Shown: one piece after another, positions 24,101-36,795 of the stretch
Position numbering within the stretch: position 1 is the stretch's first letter
How the letters are laid out: every line of letters starts with the position of its first letter
Source of the DNA: Dolomedes plantarius
Taxonomy: Eukaryota > Arthropoda > Arachnida > Araneae > Dolomedidae
NCBI GenBank assembly: GCA_907164885.2
Contig: OU015498.1
Location: 87,753,642 to 87,817,641, forward strand
Length of the DNA: 64,000 nucleotides
Direction: 5' to 3'
Notes under the pieces: generated by a model
The model's database searches: none
What the model saw: the letters and a program-made list of their open reading frames with translations, nothing else
What the model was told of the DNA's origin: nothing
Position numbers and translations under genes: made by a program

Positions 24101-27100
24101 TTAACAATTAACCTTGCTGATCTTTCAAATTCCCATATTAGATAAGTATTTCACTAGAAACACATAGGTATAAATAAATTTCAATTCTGATGTCATGGAA
24201 ACAGATTTTCAAAAAGGCAGTGATAATGCTTTTGGAAATTCCTTTTTAAATATTTCAAATGAAATCCACTAGCTTGAATACCATGTAAAAACTCACTGAA
24301 ACATGAGAATTTTAGATCTATGTATTCTCTACAAAACTATATTTTCAAATGTAAAATCTGAATTCAAAAATATGATTTGCTATTATGAATGATTAGATAG
24401 ATATTTTTTTCCCACACATGATATAAGATCTGCAAGGCCAACTAGAGAGCACAATAGGCTCTTTTTGGTACCATAATGAAATATATAAATATAGAATACA
24501 GTAATTTACCTGATTCACCAATCTGATTAAAAGCTCTCTGTTGGATGAAGTCAAAGCTAAGTAACTGTCTTCCAAAGTTTTCCAGGGGTGTACATTCTTT
24601 GGAAAACTTGCAGTTTGTGGCTTTGAGTATATTGGAGGAGGTCTAGCAGGAGATTTAGTGAGAGGAGGGTGTTTATTTCTAGACAACATAGATTTTGATA
24701 GTTTTTCTTTCTGACTTGAAGCACCAGTTTTTATCATAATACTTGTCTGACCATTAGAATCTGTTACTGGATTTTGTAGATTGTCATATGTTCCTTCTTC
24801 TAGAGATGAAATTACAGATGATGCATCCTAATGAATAAAAATTTAGTTAGAATAATAAGAAGAAAATATTGTTGCTGAACTTTTCAGATTTCTCAATGCA
24901 ATTTTTTTTTTTTTTTTCTGAAAGAATTTTCTCTTGGAGAGGGAAATGAAAATCAGAATGCTTTGATGAACAAATCATCTTAAAAGAGTGTAAATGAAGC
25001 ACATTCAGATAATTAAGGACTGTTATTTAGATGAAGAACAGTTGAGTTCTCCATGCATAACTTTGAAATGGTATGGACTTGGCATTCATATTGGCTGTGC
25101 AGCATTACTGTGATGTATGCACTTATTACCATTTCTGGATTAGTCATATAAACTTTAAGGAGGCTACCTTAAAATAATACCTTTAAAACTGTAACATCCT
25201 TCATCTAATTACACTAAACCATGGATAACAGATTTAAATCAAAGCAATTTTAATCTGTTGATTTAAAGAAAATATTTCAAATATTTTCCCCCAGAAAGTT
25301 ATTTGTTGAAAATAATAGAACTTTTAACATTTATGTTATTATAGAGAGGAGTTTCATTTTAAGTCAATATAACTTTAAAACCAAAGATTCCGAATTCATT
25401 CATTAAATTTTTTTCTAATGCAAATTATATAACAGTGTAAAAATTTAAACTTACTTCTCATTTATTCTTAATTTTTTGCCTTCTTACAACTCACAAACTA
25501 TGCTGGGCACCTTAATATTTATTTGTGCAATTTTGTAAGTGACAATTATTTCAAACTAATTCAAAATGAGTCTTTAAAAATGAATATAATTTAATATTGA
25601 TAGAGAACAAATAAAAAAAGTGTCAAGGTTTAGAGAAAATTAAAACATGGAAATCAACATCTTGAAGCCTTTAATGATGATGCGATGCCATGACACATTA
25701 AAAAGGAAATTATTTTTTGACGATTTATTAACTGCTGCAAAATAAAGATCAAGCTAGGGCTTGAAATAGAGAGAATGTGATACTACCCTTATCATTTAAT
25801 AAGTAGCAGAGAGTTACCTATAAATTTCAGTTGTATTGAATGAAAGTGGCTAAAGTCTGCTTTAAACTGTAGGTCTTAGTCTGATTAGTCCTTGTGTAAG
25901 GAGAGATGACTATAGTGCTCTCAACCAAACAAAAGTATCTAAGGAGTTAATCTGTGCACATGTACTTACTTATGCATATATAAAAATATATACACACATT
26001 ATAGAGGTATATGCCTCAAAATTTTGTAGTGATCTATGAATTTATGCAAAATTGGATAATGAAAAAAAAAATGCAAACTTATACTTATCATCTATAATAT
26101 AATATGTATTTTAATTTCTTCACTTCGGTTCAATAAGAACCTAACTAGATGTTGATGGTGTTAAAATTTTGAGTTTAGTTATTCTGGTCACAAATGTCAC
26201 TATTATAGATCTCAGTTCATTTTTCCAATAGTTATGATTAAAAGGAGGAATACGGATTGTAATTGACTGATGATAATTGAAATCATCCATCTGTCTTACA
26301 TTCATGGTATGAATTATATTCATAATTGGACTTACCTGTTCTTTACTCTCTCTGTCTATTTTATTTTCTGTGTAAGTTATATCCATGCTTGATGTGCTTT
26401 TAGCCCTGTCTTCTTGACTATTAAAACTTCTTGTATTTTCTGAAATATCTTCATTTGGGAGAACAGCATCTTGTACTGGAATTTGAGCGATGTTCTGATC
26501 CTCTAAATGTAAAAGCACAGTATTTCAAAATGTAAATATTATTTAACAAAAGTAAACTTCAAAAAATTATATTAATAAATAACTGTTACATGAAGTTAAG
26601 AATATGAACAATATTATATAAAACAATATTTCAAATTTTTAACATCAGTTTAAAATCGAGGATAGCTCCTGTTTGTATAGATTATAAGGTGACATTGCTG
26701 TAAGTTTAAAAGATTTTAATCATTTGGTAAAACAATAATTATTTGAAAATTAAAAGTCAATAACCAATCCTTTTTAATTTTCTTCAGATCTTTCATCTAT
26801 ATATAGCCATGTTATATATATTTACGAATTTGAAAACAAACTTTGACAAAGAAACATTCATCAATTTGAATATAAACTTTTCAGTCACAAGATATAAAAA
26901 TTAAGAGTTACAGCATTGATGTTCAAAATTAGTAAGCAATGATAAAGAATATGTAACTTGATTTATAGTATTTAAAATGCCTAGAATTTATAGCTTGTTT
27001 ACTATTCCACATGAAAACAGTTACAAGATCATACCTAAATTTGTATATTCTGATCGAATAACTGCACTTTTACATTGCCTTCTAGGAGCTTGAGGTTTTG

Positions 27101-28300
27101 TTATAGTAACTGTCACTTCATCACTACTTGAAGTATCCCCATTGATACTTGGAAACTAAAAATAAATAAATAGATTGAAGCAATTGTTTTCAACACCTTA
27201 AAAAATTATAAAGTAAAAATTGCATATAATTACATTCTAGGACCAGTTTTAAAAAAAAATTAAAGACAGTTTATTGTTAAAGCCAAGGTTGAACATCTAA
27301 TACATTCTGTAATAGACAGTATTTCACATGGATATAGAATATTCTTCTGTTCCTTTTACAACGTCAATTGTTTACTGAGGCATGCCATAAATTTTAGATA
27401 GTTCATGATATTGCACTTTTCTACCCACACTCATGATCTCAAACACACAGATTAATGGGAATTTAGAGTACTCAACCAGTGTAAAGGAAAAATATTTATT
27501 AAACTATCTTCTATTATGTAGATTGATTCATCAATAAATAATTTTTTTTTAAATTTGTACTCATCAATAAGGATACGTAATTTTTGTATTTACGAAATAG
27601 ATGCAAATAAATGCGAAATTGGCCGATATGAGTAAATAAATGCGAAAATTATTTTTTTACTACTTCTCGATGAAAACTCTGTAATAAAAGGCTTTTTAAG
27701 CGAAATTAGGTATTAATAGTAATAATTTAATAACATAATTGCTTATCTAAGACCATTCACAGTCTTTAACTGAGAGATCTGACCCTCGAAATATGCTTAT
27801 TACTTATTGCTAAAGACTTAAGGAAGAAAGTGTAGAGACTACTACAATGTTAGTATTTAACTAAGAATTTTAATACTTACCTAACCAAGTAAGTAAAATT
27901 CTGATTTTTTTATAAAATTAATGTGAAATTTTTTAATTTATTTTTTTTTTTGCGAATAAATACAAAATTTTATATATTTTATTTGTTTTTTTGCAAAATT
28001 TCGATATTTTTCTGTGAAATTTATGTACCTCCCACTCATCAATATATAACTTTTAAATTTGTACATAATTTTGTTTTTATATTATTGTAACTATTGCTGA
28101 ACTTTACAACTTGCTAAACAGAGATTGATACAGAAAATTGCAAAGACTTGCTAATGAACAATTATGATGCAGTAAAGTTAAATTATTTTTGTAAATCACA
28201 AAAAGAGTTTTACTTTTGAGTATCTGAAATGATATAAATCTAAGTTACATATACTAACAAAAAAAAAAAAAAAATGCAGCCTAAATAATTCATAAAATGC

Positions 28301-28332
<32 letters not shown>

Positions 28333-31300
28333 CAGAAGATAATTAAGAAAATTCATCTAAAGATCTTTAAAATTTTTTACATTTAAGTATTACCTTAAAT
28401 GTTCCATCAGAGTTTCTCACAGTTTTATTTCCAGGTAATAGTGAATGTGCTCTAGGAGGAGGAGGTGGTTTGGGTGGCCTATGGGGTACAGCTCCATTTT
28501 TAGAACTCCCAGATGTTACAGTGCTTGCTTGAGATGCAGTAGAAGAACGAGATGGGGTAGGAGATGTCGAACTACTAGTGCCTGCTTTAGAACTTGATTC
28601 CTACAAAGCAAAAAATGAGATACAATTGAATGTTGCAAAAATTTACTGTCAGTTCTTAAAATATAATAGTTCTATTTTAATGATGATTTTAAACGATTGA
28701 AAGTAGGTGGGTTTGCTGACTGAAGATTTGATTATTAAATTTTTGATAGAAATAAAAAATTGGAATTTTTTGAAAAAAATTACTTCCAATTAATGCATGA
28801 TTTATAAAATATTTAAAACTGTGTAATCAATTATATAAGAATAAATTCTTGAGGGAGAATCGCTAAGTTATGGAATTGCAACATTCTGAAGGAACATTTC
28901 ACTATTCACTCAGATTTTATTAGTAAGAATGTAGTATTATAGTTTTAATAACACTTTTATGAAAAATAAACCATTTAATATTTATATGCTAACAAACATT
29001 ACCATTTAAACTATTTTGAATATTCACTTTGAGCCACTGTGAAATAAAATTGCGAAATTATAACAGTATTCGGTTGGAATTTGAAGATACTGTTTCGTTA
29101 TAACTAAAACTGACTGGAGACATTTGTTCGAGGTTTCGTCAATAGATGGCGACAGCACATTTACACCGATCACATGATCATGATTCAACAATTTCGTAAT
29201 ACGTATTCCATTATTCCACCGGTTTTGTTTATGGTATGACAATTTTGGAGGCAAGCGTAACGATAATCGCCAAGATTTACAATATTTCTTTCCTCTACGA
29301 TTACAACTGTAATAGTAAGTATAGTTGAACATTTATAATACATACTAAATTTTATTTTCCGTCATGAAAGCGTAATGTCTGTTTTTAAATGTACTGTAAA
29401 GTATTTATGGTTAAAATGACAAATTTTCTTTAAAGAGCTCTTACTGTTATGTATGTTTATAAAAGCTTATTCCGAAATTGAAGACCAAATTTATGCTTTT
29501 TTTTCAATTATTTTAAATGTATATATTCCGGAAACTGACTTATTAAAAGACAACTTGCAGTTCAGACGAATATTGACAAGCAATCATGGCATAGGAGTAT
29601 ACAGCTTCCTAAAATCTACAATCAAATTAAAGAACTGGCAACTAGTTCATCAGGCCGAGAAGCATTAGGCGTGATTGTGCCCTATAAAATTGGTGAAATG
29701 ATTACAAAGCCAAATAATTTGAAAAAAAGAAATGCAGTAGATAGTTATACTGCTAATACAAGACCTGTACTAAGCATGCAAATATCTCCCCACAATGGAA
29801 ATTATATCTAATTAAAATGTAGTTTAAAAGTTTCGTTATATTAGGTTATAATGCATTTCACCATGCACAGTTTACATAACATATACAGCATAGAAAAATT
29901 ATACAAACGGGGGGGAAAATGCTTGCAGAATATCATTTATGTTAAGTGTGAAAATCTATGTTAAACCCGTTTTAATTTTCTTTTTATTATAACAAATCGT
30001 GCTTTGTTTTGTACCTGATAATCATATAGCCATACATAAAGAACTAAAGTGGTTATTTCTTTCTAACCATAATTGGTCCAATAAATTTAAAATATACGTA
30101 TCGAAAATCGTTCTACCTTTGTGCTCTTAAACTTAGTAGTAGATGGCATGACAAAAAATACTGCATTTGTATGAAAACAACAATATCCGCAAGTTCAGCG
30201 TAGTTGCTGTTTTGTGAGTGAAAGTACATAATTTTATAAACTGGAAATGGTTTCTTTTTACTTTTTTTAGCTAGAAAATCAGAATTTTTCAGAGATTTCT
30301 ATGTATTTTTTAATAAAATTTATATTTGTAAACTTTAATAACCATATGGTTTTTTTAAGTGTGTAAGATACATACATATGATGTGTTTGAAAGGTTTCAT
30401 GCAAACAAGTAATTATGTGAAAATACATTTGTTGCAAATCTAAAATGTGCATATTTACATCAGGATATTAATCTCGAACCTTTATCTTGATTAAGATGAG
30501 ATATAACAATGAATTTAATAAATGCCTTACTCTGTTGACATATAGTTATAGGTTATTTTTTTAGGTACTAAAGATGCAAATGCAACTATATAAACAACTT
30601 TGAATTATGATTTTAAAAGGAATGTTAACAGCATTCAATGTGTTTATTTATATTGATTATATAAGTTATTTTGTGCTAGCATATGTTTTTTGTTATCATA
30701 TTGAGTGATGTTATATTGATTGAAAAGTTATTGATTAAAAATACAAAGCATTGGGTGTAAGCATAAAAACTTTAAAATTATTCAAGTAGGGCCTTCATGT
30801 AAATTTTCTATTTCTGTTAGTATGTTGTGAATACAAATTATAGAATCATCAAAATAAAATGTAATTTAACGAACATCTGCTTAATACATTCTAATTATTA
30901 AACTTTTTACTTTTTAAGCTTTATGTAGCTCATTTCTCTGTATGGTCATGTAAAAGAACAAAAGAAGTATCAAAATATATTCATACCTATCAATGAATGG
31001 ACATGGAAAATATTTTATGTAATTTTTTTTTCAGATTCAGTTAAGTGAAACTGGGCACAATCTATTTTATTTATATTCTTTAATAGACATGTTTTCTATG
31101 ATATATTTGGCCATTCAAATTGGAGAAAAAATTTATCACTATTTAAAACTTTTTTCCTGTTATGTTGTCATATCTGTATTTTATTTGGGATAGAAAGTGG
31201 TCAACTTGATTTCAAAATAAATTGCCCTACAGTTGTTATAAAATTAGATTTTTGAAAAAGAATATTTACAGGTATTCTTCAGAAATAATGTTTAAAACTT

Positions 31301-34300
31301 CTCAAATGACTTCTCAAACTATTTTAATGTTTATCCTGAAATTGAATGTATTTAGTATATTTTGTTTAAAAAAAAGGAGGAGGAGTTCAAATTGTTATAT
31401 ATTATAATTAGTTGATGTGTATGTAATCGAACTTATGATTTTCAATCTAAAAGAAGTATGAAATGACACTGAAACTTACCTCATTCTCTTCTGTTGATGG
31501 TTGACGTGGTTGAATGTACTCGTAATTGGCCTCCTGTTTTGCATCTTGGCCTGGCGAAAGAGTATCAGAATAAAAACTTCCATAGTCACTGGACACACTG
31601 TTTCTAAAGGATGAATCATCCAAATTATGACTAAATGATGACATTGAATTCGATTGTAAAGATTCAAATCCAGGATTTACTGTTACAGATTTGTTTTCTA
31701 AATCCATTGGATGAATAATTTCTAATTTTGCTCGTGGTCTTTCAAAGTGATCGCTGTATTTCCATGCTTTTGGATTTGGATTTGGATTATTAGGATCAAA
31801 GGTTATTGGTGCTTCTGTCTCTTTACCTATCTTTAGCAATTTTTTAATGGAAAATTTTTTCCTCGCTTTGGCACTATCTTCTGCATAACCCATGGCCAAC
31901 ATTTTACATTTAGAATACTGAGTTAATAGGAAAGAACTCTTTGACTTGGTGTTCTTTGGATGGTCTTCAGAATCTCCATGTAAATTCCATGAAGCATAGC
32001 CAGTCTCTGTTTCTTGTGATGATGTTGATGTTGTAGATGATGCTGATGAAAATCCCATTGATTCACCTCGGAAAGTGGAAAAGTTGTGTGGTACATCAGC
32101 AACTGGGGATACTCTTCCTGCACAGCTAGGGGGATCTTCTAGTGGAGGATCAGGTATTTTAGGAGGGGCGGGAGCTTGTCTTTTCGTACTCGTATTAGTG
32201 TGACGAACCTGTTCAAGTTCTATTGCTAAAGCGGCTAATTTAGATTCTCTGCCTGGGGCTTTGGTGGCTTGCTCAGTTTCCCGTGTTTTCAAATCTTTTT
32301 CAGTAACCTCATGATAAATATTACTTTCTGCATAAGGATCTACTAAATTTATCGCCATTTTTGTTCGATCAGGTATACTTGAATAATACAAAACTTCAGT
32401 TTCATCGTCCCCATCCCTCTTCGCTGTAGAATTCGAGGTTTCGTTTTTTGTCGATGTATTTGATGAATAACTTATATCGTATTGCTTTTGCTTCTCTGGC
32501 GACAACTGTTTCATTGGTTTAGCTGGAATTACAGGTTTTCCTTTATTTTCCATTGAATAAATTGTTTGCTCAGCTATGCACTTTTCCCCAGGAAAGTTTG
32601 AATCTTGGTTTTCATCAATATCGCATTCATCATTTTCGTCATTGCATTGCTGAGAATCTTCTCCGTTTACAATAACATTTATCGAAAGTGATATCTGGCT
32701 TTTACGTTGCTCATCTGAAGATGACGATGATGAGGAATTACTTCGAGACACAAATAGATCTGAAGCCGGCCCATATATCGCACTAGGTTTCGAAACGATG
32801 CCATGCAAGAAGGATTCACGAGGTTCGACATTCAAAGTGTTTTCAGTTTGTTCATCCTTTGTGCTTTTAGCATTGTCCTGTATTTCGTCACAGACAGCTG
32901 AAACTTCATTGTTTACGGAAAGAGAAATTTTATTAGTTTCATTTTCCTGTATCAAGCTCATATCTCGCTCCTCGATACTTGCGGTAAATTCAGGGCTATC
33001 TCTCATTTTGTGGCGATTAGTTAGAGAAGTATTTATCGCTTGTAGTATTTGACCCGGTATCGTATCACCATCCTGCCACTCGTTCCCATCTGCGGTGGAG
33101 TTTTCTCGCCAAGTTGCATCTCCTCCGTCTGAAAACATTACCGCATCGGCCGTCTTTCCGCTCGCCGTTTTGTTCCGAGCATCAACACTGCTGGAAGGAG
33201 GTGCTGTCCCATTTATGAACTCCGGGTTATTTTTGACATCCACTCCCGAAACCGCTGTAGCCTCTGTCGTCTTCAAGGCTCTAACCTCACTTGATTTTGC
33301 CGCCTGGCTCTTTTTATCGCCGTTTATTGCGACATTTATTGAATCATTCGCAACTTTAGTTTCAGAATTCTCTGATCTGTCTTTGTTTTGCTCAGAAGGT
33401 AGAGTCTCTTTCACACTTTTATTCTTGTCATCTTCTAATTTTACCTTTGCTTGTGCATGTTTTTCACAGTTATTAACATTTGAAGGGCTATTAATTTTCT
33501 CATCTCTTGTTACAGAGTTAGGAGTATTTTTGTCGGAAGTGTCAGTTTGTGAGTTAGCTGTAGTTTCAGTTTTATTGTCGATTTTCTGTTCTTTTTTCTC
33601 TTTGCATTGCGTAGTGTTTTTATAATTGAGATTTTTACTCTTTTCTGAATTTTTAACTTCGCTTTTATTAACCGCAGTATTGTCATCTTTATTGCAATGC
33701 AACAAATTTGCGTTGTCTGAATTGAATTCTGTGTTTACTTTCGTCATGTTTGTAAAAACCTTATCGTCTTCTGTTTCATCCAAGCTATCGGAATTATTTT
33801 CTTGTTCTCCATCAGAAGATGCCATTTCCCATTCTAATTCTTCCGGGCTAAAGTCCCTCCCTCCATAACCTATGACAAGAGGTTCTTCGTCCTTAAAACC
33901 TACGTTACTGCTGCGACGTGCTGGACAACTAGTTACTGGAGTAGACGTGCTTTTCTTTAATATGCTGTGCAAATTGGGACTTGCTTGCATTACGTCCTCA
34001 CTTTTACTTTTTGCGAATTTTGATTGAATTGGCTTTTTATCCGTAACTTTTGTTTTTGCTGAATTTTTATTTTCTTCGACATTTGCAATCTTCGGCGTAA
34101 TTTTTGCGATTGCCTTACCATGCTTTTGATTGTCAACGCCGTTTTTATCTTCAAAATTCTGCCCATTACTCTCAATACTACCATCTGTAGATCTAGAATC
34201 TGATTTTTTAGCTAGTTGCGAGTTTTCCGATTTTTCTGCCACCTGTTTCTTCACATCTCCATTTGTCGTTTTCACTGAAATTCCATTTGTTTGAGATTTT

Positions 34301-34656
34301 GCCCGACCCCTAGCAACATCTCCATTACTTTGTTTATCTGTTCCATTTAAAGCTTTATTGATTGTCAGTAGACGACCTTGGAAACCATTTTCTAGTTTGA
34401 ATGGCTGGGAGTTTTTGTTGTTTCTTTCTGATATTAGCGTTTTCCACGTTGTGTGAGGTGGGCTTTCATTCCTAACCGCGTAAACATTAGAGGATTGGGA
34501 GACATATCTCCCATTCATATTTGCATCATCATTTGAGACTGAATTGTCTACTTGTTCTACATCAATACTTTCGTGGTCGCCGACAGATTTGAAGCAATTC
34601 GAGCAAAGGTCTTTCTTCCAAGCATTCTGAACGAAATTTTGGCAAATAACGGACAT
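21117..34656 (-). CDS. PEAK1: PEAK-family pseudokinase scaffold (PEAK1/PRAG1-like)
   Basis: Seven coding exons join in frame to about 1657 residues: 34656-31480, 28600-28394, 27155-27035, 26502-26336, 24827-24510, 23751-23584, 21932-21117. The protein is a cytoplasmic adaptor of the PEAK1/PRAG1/PEAK3 (NKF3) family, which links tyrosine-kinase and Src signalling to cytoskeletal adaptors. The N-terminus (CQNFVQNAWKKDLCSNCF) matches the Cys-containing start of PEAK1 and PRAG1. A long disordered region of about 1200 residues is rich in Ser/Asn/Lys, with SH3-type proline motifs (APAPPKIPDPP, RPPKPPPPPRA). The helix before the kinase (HPWKTLEDSYLALTSSNREL) and HWADFEI open the pseudokinase. Its catalytic loop reads ESIDTNCQNLLLA (HRD replaced by SID, residues 1484-1486) and no DFG is seen, so phosphotransfer is unlikely. 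The C-terminal helices (ECYLWGV, RWLDIERS) fit the SHED dimerisation module. An acceptor at 34711-34712 shows an upstream 5' UTR exon exists. Confidence 0.88.
22603..22771. mobile_element. pogo/Tigger-like MITE in a PEAK intron
   Basis: CAGTGGAATCTCGATC at 22603 is mirrored by GATCGACAGGGATTCCATTA near 22754-22772. Both are flanked by TA, the Tc1/mariner/pogo target duplication. At about 170 bp and non-coding, it is a miniature element. Confidence 0.65.
25851..25930 (+). repeat. 5'-truncated SINE copy (same family as 58836-59018)
   Basis: GCTTTAAACTGTAGGTC, then TCTGATTAGTCCTTGTGTA and TAGTGCTCTCAACCAAAC, parallels the 3' half of the SINE at 58836-59018 throughout. The tRNA-like head is absent. 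Confidence 0.65.
28300..28327. repeat. (TA)n microsatellite in a PEAK intron
   Basis: A run of about 13 TA units lies just downstream, in transcript direction, of the 28600-28394 coding exon. Confidence 0.85.
29236..29811 (+). CDS. Candidate small two-exon gene nested in a PEAK intron
   Basis: ATG at 29236 opens 26 codons, then A|GTAAGTATAG, a strong donor at 29315. After a 246-nt intron ending TTGCAG, exon 2 (29561-29811) keeps the frame open for 82 codons to a TAA, giving 109 residues. The second exon has normal-looking amino-acid composition (KIYNQIKELATSSSGREALG, VIVPYKIGEMITKPNN, TRPVLSMQISP) with no membrane segment or domain that I recognise. It lies on the strand opposite to the PEAK gene and wholly inside its largest intron. 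The sequence before the ATG contains TAGATGGCG, which may belong to a promoter or untranslated leader. It could instead be a decayed retrocopy or a chance frame; only expression or conservation would settle it. Confidence 0.4.
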
Positions 34657-34710
34657 CTTGGCAGTTAAAAACTTTCAAGCATTTTCTTGGTCGCTTGTGG
34701 TGTTAAATTC

Positions 34711-35828
34711 CTGTAAATGAAAGGATTTTAAGAAATTATTTTAACTGATTTTTTTTTTAAGTTATAGAATTCTTTACACGATTACAAAAATCGAAGTTTA
34801 TAAAAAGTTAAAATATTTCGTTTGCTTACAGCTGCTATACAATGATAAAATTTCGTGTAAAAAACATAATTTCCCACGAGTTCATTTTTGTTACTTTCGA
34901 CGTTCAAATTTAAGAATTGTATTGCAAAAATATATTAACTGTGGTTTTTAATGCATCGCATAAAACATCAGACGTTTAGAGCAACAGAATAAGGCTAAGG
35001 ATAGAGAGAGAATAGTTATCAATAGCAGTTAAACGTTTCGACTTTACAATATTGATAACAAAGAACATATTTTTAATAGAACAGATTTTATACGGTTGTA
35101 ATTTATTATGAATACCACGACCATATATTTATGGAGGTTTCTTATTCATAATCTATATATATAAAACAGTTCCGTAACTGACTCATTCATTCACTGACTG
35201 ACTGACATACAACGCACAGACCAAACCGCTGGACCTTAAGAGCTGAAATTTTGCATGGCAATTCTTCTAATAGTGTAAGGGTGCACCAAGAAAGATTTTT
35301 CAAAAATTCTTCTTAGATTGTTTTAAATTAAATTTTTAAGCTTTTTTAAAACTTTTTTTACGTTTGCATTTAAAATAATACATTGAGGGTTATAAAAATT
35401 ATCACGAGAAAGATCATAAAAATTCCTTAAAATGAAATTTTTTTCGAATTTTTACCTCCATTTCCTGATTTTTGGTGAATTTTTAAAGATTAATTTTTAG
35501 AATTTAATTTATTAAATGCTGATCACGTGATTTCTTTTTCTGGTACTTTTAAATAAATTTATCGTCACGTGCCCCCCCCCCCCCCCAAAAAAAAAAAAAA
35601 ATAGACAAAAAAAATTTTTTTTTCTTGCTAATGCGGCAGACGATTGGACTATATTTTGTCTATAAAATATCCCTTACGATTTTTTATAAATATGTTTTTT
35701 TTTCATCAATTGTATACTTTGATCGTCGTATTTATTATAAATATATATATATTTTTAATTAATTGCATACATTGACCGTTGTATTTAATTTCAATGTACT
35801 CCGTAGCGAAGCGCGGGTTTTCAGCTAG

Positions 35829-35914
<86 letters not shown>

Positions 35915-36285
35915 CTCACGGTGAGAAAAAAAGTCCGAGGTACCAATTTAAAAACCTATGTGACGGTGGTTCTGACACCTATTTTCCCCTTTTTTAAGCC
36001 CTTGGTCATAACCTAACGTGTTATATACACCCATTATCAAATTACTAAGTAGTTTGTCGTGATCTTTTTATCTATTTATTTTTGCTAAAATTCACATGCC
36101 TCACAAGGCACCCTAACTACTGGTATAAGATATGCATAGTGCAGAGGATGCGAGAGGATCTCCCCAAGCAATGTGGTGTAGGAAAAAAGGGTGTGTAAAC
36201 TAAAATATCGTACCGACTGTTCTTTACTGTGTTCGTTAAATAAGGAAAATCTACATACATGATTAGATTTTAATTATGTAAGTAC
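34711..36285. other. PEAK 5' flank with a dispersed repeat and a long TA microsatellite
   Basis: Minus-strand acceptor TTTACAG at 34711-34717 marks the 5' intron of the PEAK gene. From about 35151 to 35825 there is a dispersed, non-coding repeat. It starts near CTGACTGACTGACATACAAC, contains a C-run followed by an A-run at about 35573-35600, and ends CGTAGCGAAGCGCGGGTTTT then CAGCTAGTA. That ending resembles the 3' termini of Penelope-like or related non-autonomous elements; the family is not certain. It abuts a (TA)n run at 35826-35912. The last 350 bp before the next exon show nothing recognisable. Confidence 0.45.
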
Positions 36286-36589
36286 CTCTAACAACAAATA
36301 GTATACTGCACGAAGCATAATAACGCAGTTCTACTGAACTACCATGCTTAACACCACAAGCTGGTGTCGAACTCGTGTTCGGTAGTATCAGTGTTCCCGA
36401 TATCCATAAGTGCGTATTTTGAAAATTTATTTCAAGTGTTTGTCCATTAATTGTCAACCTTCGGAACCACGTCTGAAAAACATTTTTATTAACAAGAGTG
36501 GGAACTATGTATATGCTCGGTATGCAATACAAAGATGAATTTTCCACAAACTTCAATTGTGGTTCATAAATTTCTTGTGCCACCTTCAT
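36286..36589 (-). CDS. Unrecognised exon divergent from PI31
   Basis: The frame begins at ATG 36589 and stays open for 101 codons to AGAG|GTACTTAC, a plausible splice donor at 36285. The peptide (start MKVAQEIYEPQLKFVENSSL, middle TWFRRLTINGQTLEI and LWISGTLILPN) looks like a folded protein, but I do not recognise the family. Its start lies about 200 bp from the PI31 start codon, giving a head-to-head arrangement. No matching downstream exon was found. Joining it to the PEAK acceptor at 34711 would add only GI and a stop, making a protein of about 103 residues. Part of a longer gene overlapping PEAK, or an alternative PEAK first exon, are both possible. Confidence 0.45.
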
Positions 36590-36795
36590 CACGATAAATG
36601 AATAATTTTTGATTGATTATAAATAAGTGTGCAGTCAGTGATATATCAGAACTATTATCATGAAAATCAATTTCTGTGAATTAAAGTTTTGAACGCACTT
36701 TTATACAGCGGTGTCAATAGTTATAATTTTTATTATTATCATTAATAATAATATTAAAGCAATTACTAAATTTTAACTATTTTTATTTTCAGATC

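Noticed and set aside
27590..28030. Possible MITE from repeated AAATAAATGCGAAA and a weak terminal match
   Set aside because: The end similarity is poor and could be AT-rich chance; borders could not be set.
33095..33625. 176-codon plus-strand frame
   Set aside because: Antisense shadow of the large PEAK coding exon.
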